Source of the DNA: Salinisphaera dokdonensis
Lineage (GTDB): Bacteria; Pseudomonadota; Gammaproteobacteria; Nevskiales; Salinisphaeraceae
DNA: 64,000 nucleotides
Direction: 5' to 3'
NCBI RefSeq assembly: GCF_040361215.1
Contig: NZ_APND01000002.1
Coordinates: 496,001 to 560,000 of the forward strand
Program-made: the position numbers and the translations under genes
Notes under the pieces: generated by a model
Databases searched by the model: none
The model's input: only the letters and a program-made list of their open reading frames with translations
What the model was told of the DNA's origin: nothing
Part shown: positions 44,805-53,376 of the stretch, piece by piece
Numbering within the stretch: position 1 is the first letter of the stretch
Layout of the letters: each line of letters begins with the position of its first letter

Positions 44805-47495
44805 TCAGTGGGTAATGGGCTCCGGCTTGTCCGGATCGATGCCGTACTTGCGAATCGCCTCGCCCACCTGCTTGCGCTCGATAGTGCCTTCGTCGGCCAG
44901 CGCCTTGAGCGCCGAGACGGTGATCCAGCGGCGATCCACTTCGAAGAAGTCACGCAGCGCTTCGCGCGTGTCCGAACGGCCGTAACCGTCGGTGCCGAGC
45001 GTGTGATACGCCACCGGCATGAACGGCCGGATCAGGTCTGCATAGCCGCGCACATAGTCGGTCGCGGCAATGGCCGGGCCCTTGGCATCGGCAAACTTCT
45101 TGCCGATGAAGCTCTGGCGCGGTTCTTCCTCCGGATGCAGCATGTTCCAGCGCTCGGTGGTCAGACCGTCGCGGCGCAGCTGGGTGAAGCTGGGCACGCT
45201 CCAGACCGTGGCACCGACGTTATATTCCTTCTCGAGCATTTCGGCGGCCACGATCGCTTCGCGCAGGATGGTGCCGGAGCCGAGCAGGTTGACCTGCTTC
45301 TTGTAGCGCTTGTTGCCTTCCGAGAACTTGTACATGCCGGCGATGATGTCGTCTTCCACGCCTTCCGGCATCTCCGGGTGGCTGTAGTTCTCGTTCATCA
45401 TCGTGAGGTAGTAGTAGACGTCCTTCTGCTCTTCGTACATCTCGACCAGACCGCGATGGATGATCACCGCCATCTCGTAAGAGAAGGTCGGGTCATAGGC
45501 GCGGCAGTTCGGCACGAAGTCGAACATGATGTGGCTGTGGCCGTCCTGATGCTGCAGGCCTTCGCCGTTGATCGTGGTACGACCAGCGGTGCCGCCCAGC
45601 AGGAAGCCGCGAGCACGCATGTCGCCGGCGGCCCAGCAGAAATCGCCGACGCGCTGGAAGCCGAACATGGCGTAGTAGGCATAGAACGGGATCATCGTCT
45701 TGCCGTGGTTCGAGTACGACGTCGCCGCGGCGATGAATGACGAGATGGCGCCCGCCTCGGTGATGCCTTCCTCGAGAATCTGCCCCTTGACCGATTCCTT
45801 GTAGAAGGCGAGCTGGTCGGAGTCTTCCGGCTTGAACAGCTGGCCGACCGGCGAGTAGATGCCCAGACTGCGGAACATGCCTTCCATGCCGAAGGTACGC
45901 GCCTCGTCCGGGATGATCGGCACCACGCGATCCTTGATGTTCTTGTCACGGGTAAGGATCTGCAGGATGCGCACGAAGACCATCGTGGTGGCCATTTCGC
46001 GATCACCGGAGCCGTCGAGCAACTTCTGGAACGCCGACAACGGCGGGATTTCCAGCGCGTCGCCCTCGGTACGGCGCTGCGGCAGATAGCCGCCCAGTTC
46101 CTTGCGGCGAGCCTTGAGATACTGGATCTCTTCGGAGTCTTCGGCCGGCTTGTAGAAGGGCGCCTCGGCGATCTTGTCGTCGTCGACCGGGATCTCGAAG
46201 CGATCGCGGAATTCCTTGAGCGCGTCCTCGCCCATCTTCTTCTGCTGATGGGTGATGTTCTGGCCTTCGCCGGCCTCGCCCATGCCGTAGCCCTTGACCG
46301 TCTTGGCCAGGATCACGGTCGGACGCCCGTTCTTGTTGTTCACCGCGCTGTGATAGGCCGCATAGACCTTGTGCGGATCGTGGCCGCCGCGGTTGAGCCG
46401 GCGGATGTCCTCGTCAGACATCGAGGCGACCATCTTCTCGAGCTCCGGATACTTGCCGAAGAAGTTCTCGCGCGTGTAGTCGCCGCCGTGGGCCTTGTAG
46501 GCCTGGTATTCGCCGTCGACCGTCTCGTTCATCAGCTCGACGAGCTTGCCGTCGTGATCTTGGGCCAGCAGGCCGTCCCAGAGCGCGCCCCAGATCACCT
46601 TGATGACGTTCCAGCCGGCGCCGCGGAAGGAGCCTTCCAGTTCGTTGATGATCTTGGAGTCGCCACGCACCGGGCCGTCAAGGCGCTGCAGGTTGCAGTT
46701 GACCACGAAGATCAGGTTGTCGAGGCCTTCGCGGGAGGCGATATCGATCGCGCCCATGGACTCGGGCTCGTCCATCTCGCCGTCGCCGCAGAAGCACCAG
46801 ACATGGCGGTCGCTGGTGTCCTCGATGCCGCGGTTGTGCAGGTAGCGCATGAAGCGCGCCTGGTAGATCGCGTTGATCGGGCCGATGCCCATGGACACGG
46901 TGGCGAACTGCCAGTAGTCCGGCATCAGCCAGGCGTGCGGATAGCTGGACAGACCCTTGCCGCCGGATTCCGATCGGAAGTTGAGCAGCTTGTCCTCATC
47001 GATCCGGCCTTCCAGATAGGAACGCGCATAGATGCCCGGCGCGGAATGGCCCTGGATATAGACCAGGTCACCGCCGTGGTCTTCGGACGGCGCATGGAAG
47101 AAGTGGTTGAAGCCGACTTCATACAGCGTCGCGGCCGAGGCGTAGCTGGCGATATGGCCACCCACACCTTCGTGGTGGCGATTGGCCTGAATGACCATGG
47201 CCATCGCATTCCAGCGGATGATCGAGCGGATGCGCCATTCGATCGCCGGATCCCCCGGCGAGCGCTCTTCCCGATGCGGCGGGATGGTGTTCACATAGGC
47301 CGTATTCGGCGAGTAGGGGATATAGGCCCCCGACCGCCGTGAACGCTCGATGAGCATTTCCAGCAGGAAGTGCGCCCGTTCCGGGCCTTCGCGTTCGATG
47401 ACGGCGTCGAGCGCGTCACGCCATTCGGCAGATTCCTGCGCATCGACGTCTTCTGCGTCGTCGGCGTGCTCGGGGTGCGGGCTCGCCTGGGCCAT
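44805..47495 (-). CDS. aceE: pyruvate dehydrogenase E1, homodimeric type
   Basis: An 896-residue thiamine-diphosphate enzyme (E. coli 887) that decarboxylates pyruvate and acetylates the lipoyl arm of AceF. The TPP motif is CFCGDGEMDEPESMG (~residue 235 on), with NLIFVVNCNLQRLDGPVRG after it. The C-terminal domain has FGMEGMFRSLGIYSP and GTDGYGRSDTREALRDFFEVD. The start ATG 47495 follows AAGGAGCG. It leads aceE-aceF-lpdA behind a promoter at 47541-47570. No pdhR regulator gene is adjacent. Confidence 0.98.
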   Translation of the reverse strand: MAQASPHPEHADDAEDVDAQESAEWRDALDAVIEREGPERAHFLLEMLIERSRRSGAYIPYSPNTAYVNTIPPHREERSPGDPAIEWRIRSIIRWNAMAMVIQANRHHEGVGGHIASYASAATLYEVGFNHFFHAPSEDHGGDLVYIQGHSAPGIYARSYLEGRIDEDKLLNFRSESGGKGLSSYPHAWLMPDYWQFATVSMGIGPINAIYQARFMRYLHNRGIEDTSDRHVWCFCGDGEMDEPESMGAIDIASREGLDNLIFVVNCNLQRLDGPVRGDSKIINELEGSFRGAGWNVIKVIWGALWDGLLAQDHDGKLVELMNETVDGEYQAYKAHGGDYTRENFFGKYPELEKMVASMSDEDIRRLNRGGHDPHKVYAAYHSAVNNKNGRPTVILAKTVKGYGMGEAGEGQNITHQQKKMGEDALKEFRDRFEIPVDDDKIAEAPFYKPAEDSEEIQYLKARRKELGGYLPQRRTEGDALEIPPLSAFQKLLDGSGDREMATTMVFVRILQILTRDKNIKDRVVPIIPDEARTFGMEGMFRSLGIYSPVGQLFKPEDSDQLAFYKESVKGQILEEGITEAGAISSFIAAATSYSNHGKTMIPFYAYYAMFGFQRVGDFCWAAGDMRARGFLLGGTAGRTTINGEGLQHQDGHSHIMFDFVPNCRAYDPTFSYEMAVIIHRGLVEMYEEQKDVYYYLTMMNENYSHPEMPEGVEDDIIAGMYKFSEGNKRYKKQVNLLGSGTILREAIVAAEMLEKEYNVGATVWSVPSFTQLRRDGLTTERWNMLHPEEEPRQSFIGKKFADAKGPAIAATDYVRGYADLIRPFMPVAYHTLGTDGYGRSDTREALRDFFEVDRRWITVSALKALADEGTIERKQVGEAIRKYGIDPDKPEPITH

Positions 47496-47540
47496 AAGGC
47501 GCTCCTTGTGTAAGAGTCGTGGAAAGACAGTCTGTAAGCG

Positions 47541-47570
47541 ATACTACGCCCGCCTTTCGAGAGCAGACAA
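47541..47570 (-). promoter_or_regulatory. aceE: candidate aceE promoter
   Basis: On the minus strand, TTGTCT (47570-47565) and TAGTAT (47546-47541) with an 18-bp spacer, about 46 bp before the aceE start. Both boxes match sigma-70 at four or five positions. Confidence 0.45.
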
Positions 47571-47637
47571 CTGGCCCGCGCGGCGTGTCGGTGGCATGAT
47601 TTCAAAGTTTTTCGATAATGTTGCGTTGCACTATACA

Positions 47638-48645
47638 ATGACCACTTCCGATGCAGCCGCGCCCAAGTGCCCGTTGCGCCAGCCATCAAGGCTCCATACG
47701 GTATCGAACGGCGAAAGACGTGTCGGTGTGGAACTTGAATTTACCGGGCTGACGATCGAACGCATCGGTGAAACCCTGCGCCAGACACTCGGCGGCGAGA
47801 TTCGCCCGCACAGCGCATATGAATACACCGTGGCCAACACCGCGCTGGGCGACTTCGCGATCGAGCTCGACTACGCCTTTCTCAAGGAACGCGGCCGTCG
47901 CGAAGGCGAAACCGGGTTGCTGGACGAGATCGAGCGGGTCTCCGAAGACGTCCTCGGCGCCCTGGCCAAACGCGTGGTTCCGTTCGAAATTGTCGGTCCG
48001 CCCATCGCCATAAGCGACCTGCACGGCATGAACCCGCTTATCGACGAGTTGCGCGCTGCCGGCGCCCGCGGTACCAGTCAATCGGCGATCTATGCCTTCG
48101 GACTGCATCTCAACCCCGAGCTGCCGGATCTCGAAACGCCCACCCTGGTGAACTATATCCGCGCCTTTGCCGTGGCCTTCGACTGGCTTCGCCGGGTGAG
48201 CGAGATCGATATCAGCCGCCGCGTGTTCCCGTACATCCAGCCGTTTACCAAGGCCTATGTGCGCCAGGTCTGCGATCCAGGCTATGCGCCCACGCGCACG
48301 GCAATGATCGACGACTACCTCGCAGAAAACGCGAGCCGCAACCGCGCGCTGGACATGCTGCCGGTATTCGCCCACCTGGACGAGCCGCGCGTGCGCGCCG
48401 CCGTTGCGGACGGGCTGGTTAATGCCCGGCCCACCCTGCATTACCGCCTGCCCAACTGCGAGATCGAGCAGCCGGGCTGGGATCTGCATCCGGCATGGGA
48501 TCACTGGCTGGTGATCGAAGAGCTCGCCGCCGATGAGGACCGCCTGCTCGAAATCTGTGCCGAGTACTGCGCCACACTCGACAAGCCCTTCGGTGACTGG
48601 CTCGGCCGCTGGGCCGATCGCTTCGAACAGTTCATCGAAGCCTGA
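47638..48645 (+). CDS. putative amidoligase
   Basis: A 335-residue protein of the bacterial amidoligase (COOH-NH2 ligase) family, which shares the glutamine-synthetase fold. The motif RRVGVELEFTGLTIERIGETL (~residue 23 on) is characteristic, as are FAIELDYAFLKE, VVPFEIVGPPIAISDL and IYAFGLHLNPELPD with the metal-binding His. Such enzymes are predicted to form amide bonds between amino acids or peptide side chains using ATP. A class-I amidotransferase-like peptidase gene follows 9 bp later; this gene pairing is described for the family in comparative genomics. The start could also be ATG 47596 in the same frame. The product is unknown. Confidence 0.82.
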   Translation: MTTSDAAAPKCPLRQPSRLHTVSNGERRVGVELEFTGLTIERIGETLRQTLGGEIRPHSAYEYTVANTALGDFAIELDYAFLKERGRREGETGLLDEIERVSEDVLGALAKRVVPFEIVGPPIAISDLHGMNPLIDELRAAGARGTSQSAIYAFGLHLNPELPDLETPTLVNYIRAFAVAFDWLRRVSEIDISRRVFPYIQPFTKAYVRQVCDPGYAPTRTAMIDDYLAENASRNRALDMLPVFAHLDEPRVRAAVADGLVNARPTLHYRLPNCEIEQPGWDLHPAWDHWLVIEELAADEDRLLEICAEYCATLDKPFGDWLGRWADRFEQFIEA

Positions 48646-48654
48646 GGCAACAGC

Positions 48655-49338
48655 TTGGCCTCTAGACGACCGCTGATCGCTGTCACCGGCAAAGCCAGCC
48701 GCTGGGCGCCAGGCTGGTGGGCCGCCTGGCTGGCTATTGCCCTGGCAGGCGGCCGTGCCATCCGCGCCACGCCCAAACGCCCCATACCGGCACGCATTGA
48801 TGGACTGGTGATTGGCGGCGGCGACGATATCGCCACCGATCTCTACGGGGCGACCGCCGCCTACGACAACACCGCCGATCGTGCACGAGATGCGATGGAA
48901 CTGGCAGCCATCGAGCAGGCGCGGGTCGATAAAACGCCAATTCTCGGCATCTGCCGTGGCGCCCAGTTGATCAATGTCGCGGCTCGCGGTTCGCTGTATG
49001 CGGATATCAGCGATCTGCGCCGATCGACCTCGAACCGGGTCAATCCGCTCCCCTGCAAGCCCGTCGCCATCAAGCGGCGCTCACGATTGGCGGCCGTAAC
49101 GGGCACTCGGCGAATGCGCGTCAACAGCTTGCATCATCAGGCGGTGCATACCCTCGGCCAAGGCCTGCAGGCCAGTGCACGCGACGCTGATGGCTTCGTA
49201 CAGGCCATCGAAGCACGGACAGGCGCCTTCGTGATCGGCGTGCAATGGCACCCGGAATACCTCTGCTACCGACCGAGGCAGTATCGGCTGTTCCGCGCGC
49301 TGGTCCGAGCCTGCGAACGCGCCAACGACGGCGACTGA
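48655..49338 (+). CDS. class I glutamine amidotransferase-like peptidase (C26)
   Basis: A 227-residue protein with gamma-glutamyl hydrolase-type motifs. The nucleophile elbow is ILGICRGAQLIN (Cys at ~residue 101) and the His-Pro-Glu motif GVQWHPEYL completes the triad, with RVNSLHHQAVH between them. Relatives such as PuuD cleave gamma-glutamyl bonds. The frame starts with TTG 48655, 9 bp after the amidoligase stop, so the two are cotranscribed. One would join and the other trim or hydrolyse a glutamyl-type amide; this pathway is inferred. Confidence 0.85.
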   Translation: MASRRPLIAVTGKASRWAPGWWAAWLAIALAGGRAIRATPKRPIPARIDGLVIGGGDDIATDLYGATAAYDNTADRARDAMELAAIEQARVDKTPILGICRGAQLINVAARGSLYADISDLRRSTSNRVNPLPCKPVAIKRRSRLAAVTGTRRMRVNSLHHQAVHTLGQGLQASARDADGFVQAIEARTGAFVIGVQWHPEYLCYRPRQYRLFRALVRACERANDGD

Positions 49339-49385
49339 ACTCCCACGAAGCGTTCAATCGCTTGCAGCCGAGCGCCGAGCGCACG

Positions 49386-49418
49386 CAAAAAAAAGCCGCC
49401 CGGCAGTACCGGGCGGCT
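49386..49418 (-). terminator. terminator of csbD
   Basis: On the minus strand a perfect stem GCCGCCCGG / CCGGGCGGC is followed by TTTTTTTT. It lies just after the CsbD stop and may also serve as a barrier for the plus-strand pair ending at 49338. Confidence 0.88.
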
Positions 49419-49437
49419 ATGCGAGGCGAGTCTGACG

Positions 49438-49644
49438 TTACAGATGCTTGCGTTCGAAATCCTTGAGCATCTCTTCGGCCTTTTCCTTGGTCTCGCCGTA
49501 CTTCTCCTGGATCTTGCCCAGCATGTTCTGGCGTTTACCGGCCGTTTCCTCGACCTCGTCGTCGGTCAGGCGGCCGAAGTGCTCACGGGCCTTGCCCTTC
49601 ACACGATCCCAGCGGCCTTCCCATTTATCGTCGGATTCTGCCAT
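49438..49644 (-). CDS. CsbD family stress protein
   Basis: A 68-residue hydrophilic protein: DKWEGRWDRVKGKAREHFGRLTDDEVEETAGKRQNMLGKIQEKYGETKEKAEEMLKDFE. The W-x-Q/R-x-K-G-K...G-x-L-T-D/x-D pattern is diagnostic of CsbD/YjbJ-like proteins, general stress proteins that are abundant under osmotic or stationary conditions. The molecular role is not known. A clear terminator follows, and the formate/nitrite channel gene stands further upstream on the same strand, separated by 80 bp. Confidence 0.92.
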   Translation of the reverse strand: MAESDDKWEGRWDRVKGKAREHFGRLTDDEVEETAGKRQNMLGKIQEKYGETKEKAEEMLKDFERKHL

Positions 49645-49724
49645 GACAGATTTTCCGTTTGAGTGGTAACTGGACTATAACGCAACGCACCATTGCTGCC
49701 ATCACGCGCTGATGACAAGTTTTT

Positions 49725-50585
49725 TTACTCGCTCTTGTCGACGTCGCTGTCGTCTCGATCCGAGTCGCTGTACGCCACCTGCGCATAGTTGACGGCTGCG
49801 ACCAGCGCCACACCGCCGATGACATTGCCGAGGATCGTCGGCACGAAGAACACGCTGACGAAATCCATGATCCCGTGAGCGCCGGTGAACACACCGTAAA
49901 GCGCGGCCACGGAACCGGCGATAATGTGCGGAAAATGCGCGAGGCCGATCACGTAGGTCACCAGAATAATCACGGCAACCCGGGCCGTCTCGGCGAAGGG
50001 CATCAGCCAGAGCATGAGCGCGACCAGCCAGCCGGCGAAGATCGCGCGCACGAACATGGTGCCGAAGCCGTATTCATATTCCTTGGCGGCGATCGAGGCC
50101 AAAGCGCCATTGATCTTGGGATCGAGCACGTCGAAATTCGCCAAGGTCACGGCAAATATCGCGGTGCCGACAATATTGGCGATAAGCACCACCCCCCAAA
50201 GGTTGAGGGTTCGCGTCACCGTGGATCGGCGCCGTACGCGCAGCACCTCCAGCACCGGCGTCAGCGTATTTTCGGTAAACAGCTGCTGGCGGCCGAGAAT
50301 CACGAACAGAAAGCCGATCGAGTAGCCAAAGCTGGCGATGATCGGCCGCCAGGCGGATTCGGGCGTATAGCTGTAGAGCAGCGCCTGGGCGATGAACGAA
50401 AAGCCCATCGAAAGGCCGGCAGCCAGCGCGGAGAAGGCCAGACCCGGCAGCGGCCGAGTCAGTTCGGATTCGGCCTCGCGCCGGATCGCCTCGTAGACGA
50501 CAGCGGCGCTGGGCGCTTCACGACGACGCGCATCGCGCTTCTGATTCGAATCCAGATCGTGTTCGGTGTGTTGGTGTTCGGCCAT
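49725..50585 (-). CDS. formate/nitrite transporter family channel
   Basis: A 286-residue membrane protein with six hydrophobic segments and an acidic C-terminal tail (DSDRDDSDVDKSE). FNT signatures include ALAAGLSMGFSFIAQALLY, LGRQQLFTENTLTPVLEV and FVRAIFAGWLVALMLWLM, and the central His appears in LAHFPHIIAGSVAALYGVFTG. FNT pentamers conduct formate, nitrite or hydrosulfide. The long hydrophilic N-terminus (~40 residues) and the tail put it in the YfdC-like subgroup rather than FocA or NirC. The substrate is uncertain. Confidence 0.88.
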   Translation of the reverse strand: MAEHQHTEHDLDSNQKRDARRREAPSAAVVYEAIRREAESELTRPLPGLAFSALAAGLSMGFSFIAQALLYSYTPESAWRPIIASFGYSIGFLFVILGRQQLFTENTLTPVLEVLRVRRRSTVTRTLNLWGVVLIANIVGTAIFAVTLANFDVLDPKINGALASIAAKEYEYGFGTMFVRAIFAGWLVALMLWLMPFAETARVAVIILVTYVIGLAHFPHIIAGSVAALYGVFTGAHGIMDFVSVFFVPTILGNVIGGVALVAAVNYAQVAYSDSDRDDSDVDKSE

Positions 50586-50700
50586 TCGTGGCGTTCCGTA
50601 ACGGTTACAAGTGAACCATGATAATCGGCTTTTCCCTGTCGTAGCAGACCACTTGTCGCCCAGTCCGCGGGATACAGGGCCGGCACGCTACCATGCACGC

Positions 50701-51471
50701 ATGCCGCGTTTTGCTGTCGTATCCCTCCTGTTCCTGACGCTGATTGTCTCGACCGCCTGCCGGGCGGATAGCGAGGCGGTCACGATTTTGGCAAGCACAG
50801 CCCACGACGCACGTGCGTTCACCCAAGGCCTGCTCTACTACGACGATTCGCTCTATGAAAGCACCGGCAAGCACGGCAGCTCGACCCTGCGCCGCGTCGA
50901 CCCGGGCACGGGAGAAGTGCTTGCGATGCGGCACCTGCCGGCCCGTTATTTCGGCGAGGGACTCGCGCGCATCGACAATCGCCTTTATTGGCTGACGTGG
51001 AAATCCGGCGTGGCGTTCGTGTTCGACGCACATACGCTGAAACCGATCGGCCGACGCTACTACCAGGGCGAAGGCTGGGGGCTGACCTTCGACGGCGAGC
51101 ACCTGATTCTCAGCGACGGCAGCGATACGCTACGCGCGCTTGAACCCGACGATTTCTCGGTGGTGCGTCGTATCGCGGTACGCGATGACGGTGAACCGGT
51201 CCACAATCTCAACGAGCTCGAGTATGTCGACGGCGAGATCTGGGCCAATGTCTGGTTCGACGACGATATCCTGCGAATTGATCCGAAAAGCGGCAGCGTA
51301 CTGGGGCGCCTCGGGGCCTCGAACCTGCGCGAGGCGCTACCCAAAGGCAGCCGCGCCGAGGCCTTCAACGGCATCGCCTATGACAGCGCGAACGACCGCG
51401 TCTATGTCACCGGCAAATACTGGCCGAGGATGTTCGAGATCCAGAAGCCTGATCCGACCTGTTGCCCATAG
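50701..51471 (+). CDS. glutaminyl-peptide cyclotransferase (plant/bacterial type)
   Basis: A 256-residue exported enzyme converting N-terminal Gln to pyroglutamate. The start ATG 50701 opens a Sec signal (FAVVSLLFLTLIVSTACRA); the Cys could make it a lipoprotein (LIVSTAC is a poor lipobox). The mature domain is a five-bladed propeller of the PF05096 type: HDARAFTQGLLYYDDSLYESTGKHGSSTLRRVDPGTGEVL, LTWKSGVAFVFD, YYQGEGWGLTFDGEHLILSDGSDTL, LNELEYVDGEIWANVWFDDDILRIDP and AEAFNGIAYDSANDRVYVTGKYWP. Its stop lies 12 bp from that of convergent ectC. Confidence 0.92.
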   Translation: MPRFAVVSLLFLTLIVSTACRADSEAVTILASTAHDARAFTQGLLYYDDSLYESTGKHGSSTLRRVDPGTGEVLAMRHLPARYFGEGLARIDNRLYWLTWKSGVAFVFDAHTLKPIGRRYYQGEGWGLTFDGEHLILSDGSDTLRALEPDDFSVVRRIAVRDDGEPVHNLNELEYVDGEIWANVWFDDDILRIDPKSGSVLGRLGASNLREALPKGSRAEAFNGIAYDSANDRVYVTGKYWPRMFEIQKPDPTCCP

Positions 51472-51483
51472 CGCAAGCCGCGA

Positions 51484-51885
51484 TTAGCGCTGGAGCACGC
51501 TGCCGTCGTCGTCGAGTAGTGGATAGCTGCCCTGTTCATCGTGATCTTCGGGCCCGACCAGCGCCGGCGAAAAGCAGCACAGCACGGTCATGCCCTTTTC
51601 GCTCGACAGGATATGCTGCTGGTTCTTGTCCAGCGCGTAGAGCACGCCGGGCTTGAGGGCCCACTTGCCGCCTTCGGTGAGATCCTCGATCTGGCCTTCG
51701 CCCTCGATGCAGATCACCGTTTCCTTGTGGTTGCGGTACCACATATGCAGGTCGCTACCCGGCTTCACATAGGTCTCGTGGAAGGAATGACCCATGCCGT
51801 CGGCGCGCAGCGTGTAGCGACGGCTGATGAATTTCTCTTCGTCGATCGCGGTCTTTTCCGCGTCGTCATGGTCACGAACAATCAT
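51484..51885 (-). CDS. ectC: L-ectoine synthase
   Basis: A 133-residue cupin enzyme that cyclises N-gamma-acetyl-diaminobutyrate to the compatible solute ectoine. The EctC pattern is complete: FISRRYTLRADGMGHSFHETYVKPGSDLHMWYRNHKETVICIEGEGQIEDL with the iron-binding Glu/Tyr/His region, then GVLYALDKNQQHILSSEKGMTVLCCFSPALVG. It starts at ATG 51885. The partner genes ectA and ectB, which usually precede ectC, are absent here, so it is either a solitary ectC or a second copy. Solitary EctC proteins can take up and cyclise or hydrolyse precursors; which applies is unknown. Confidence 0.93.
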   Translation of the reverse strand: MIVRDHDDAEKTAIDEEKFISRRYTLRADGMGHSFHETYVKPGSDLHMWYRNHKETVICIEGEGQIEDLTEGGKWALKPGVLYALDKNQQHILSSEKGMTVLCCFSPALVGPEDHDEQGSYPLLDDDGSVLQR

Positions 51886-52007
51886 GTCGATGCCTCTGCT
51901 CGAGCGACAAAGGGCGCTGAGCCAGTCGCCGCTGAAAATCGGCGCACAGCCTAGAAAACCCGATGCGCGCGCGAAATCCGGCAGATTACGGACCGATCGA
52001 CGCGGGC

Positions 52008-53366
52008 TTACTTGCCGATACAGAAGCTCGAGAAGATTGCACCCAGCAGGTCGTCGCTACTGTAGGCACCCGTAATCTCGCCCAGGGCCGCGTGAGCGAG
52101 GCGCAGTTCCTCGGCCAGCAGATCACCCGCCGCATCAATAACCAACCGTTCGTGGCCGGTATTTAACGCCATCTGCGCCCGATTCAGCGCATCGAGATGC
52201 CGACGACGTGCAACGAAAGCAGGTGTGCTTTCCTGACCCAGGCCAGCGGCCTCCTTGAGATGTGCGGCGAGCTTGTCGAAGCCGGCGCCGGTGGTGGCCG
52301 ACAGCCGGATTGCATCGTGGCCGTCCGCGATCGTCTGCGCGGGCGAAGAACCACTGAGGTCGATCTTGTTCGAGATGATCGTGACGGGACAGCGCCCGTC
52401 GATCTCGGCGAGCAACGCTCGCTCGGACGCACCCAGGCCGACACTATCGTCGATGACAAGCAGCACTCGGTCAGCGCGTTCCAGCTCCGCCTTGGCACGA
52501 CGTACGCCCTCTGCCTCGATCGGGTCGTCCGTCTCGCGCAGCCCAGCGGTATCCACCAGGCTGAGCGGCAAACCGTCGATGGCCAGCTGTTCGTGGAGCA
52601 CATCGCGGGTGGTCCCTGCGATCGCGGTCACGATCGCCGTATCGCGCCGGGCGAGACGATTGAGCAGGCTCGACTTGCCGACATTCGGCTGCCCCAGAAT
52701 CACGAGCCGCAGACCTTCGCGCAGGCCAGCGCCTTCGCGTGCCTGCGCGGTCAACGCATCGACACGTTGCCGAATACCATTCAGGCGACGCTCGATCTGG
52801 CCATCGCCCAGGAAATCGACATCATCCTCATCCGGGAAATCGATCGCCGCTTCGGTATAGATGCGCAGATCGACCAGCGCATCGCAAAGGTCATTGACCT
52901 CGCGCGAGAACACGCCCTCGAGCGAGCGCATCGCGGCCGTCGCCGCTTGCTGGCTGCCGGCATCAATGGCATCGGCAATGGCTTCTGCCTGATCGAGACT
53001 GAGCTTGTCGTTGAGGAAAGCACGCCGGGAAAACTCGCCGGGCTCGGCCAGCCGGACGCCCAACTCGAGCAGGCGCGCCAGCAGCATATCGACCAGCACC
53101 GGGCTGCCGTGGCCCTGTAGCTCGAGCACGTGCTCGCCGGTGAAGGATGCCGGGGCGGGAAAATATAGCGCGACGCCGCGATCGATCGCCACGCCCTGCG
53201 TGTCGACGAACCCGCACAGGTGCGCCTGACGCGGTGACGGCAGGCGACCGATCAGTGCTTCGGCGATCGCCGGAACGGCCGCGCCGGACACCCGGATCAC
53301 CGCAACGCCGGCCCGGCCTGCGCCGCTGGCCAGCGCGGCGATGGTGTCGCCGGGCGTGCCGCTCAT
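52008..53366 (-). CDS. mnmE: tRNA uridine-5-carboxymethylaminomethyl modification GTPase
   Basis: A 452-residue GTPase that with MnmG installs the cmnm5 group on U34 of several tRNAs. Domains in order: N-terminal folate-binding domain (MSGTPGDTIAALASGAGRAGVAVIRVSG), a helical region, and a G domain with GQPNVGKSSLLN (~residue 228), AGTTRD, DTAGLRE and SNKID. The C-terminal signature FCIGK carries the catalytic Cys. It is downstream of yidC by a 10-bp gap on the same strand, the usual order near the origin. Confidence 0.98.
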   Translation of the reverse strand: MSGTPGDTIAALASGAGRAGVAVIRVSGAAVPAIAEALIGRLPSPRQAHLCGFVDTQGVAIDRGVALYFPAPASFTGEHVLELQGHGSPVLVDMLLARLLELGVRLAEPGEFSRRAFLNDKLSLDQAEAIADAIDAGSQQAATAAMRSLEGVFSREVNDLCDALVDLRIYTEAAIDFPDEDDVDFLGDGQIERRLNGIRQRVDALTAQAREGAGLREGLRLVILGQPNVGKSSLLNRLARRDTAIVTAIAGTTRDVLHEQLAIDGLPLSLVDTAGLRETDDPIEAEGVRRAKAELERADRVLLVIDDSVGLGASERALLAEIDGRCPVTIISNKIDLSGSSPAQTIADGHDAIRLSATTGAGFDKLAAHLKEAAGLGQESTPAFVARRRHLDALNRAQMALNTGHERLVIDAAGDLLAEELRLAHAALGEITGAYSSDDLLGAIFSSFCIGK

Positions 53367-53376
53367 GCCGTCAGCG

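Noticed and set aside
47633..47638. TATACA as a -10 promoter for the amidoligase gene
   Set aside because: It runs into the start codon, so it would need a leaderless transcript starting inside the gene.
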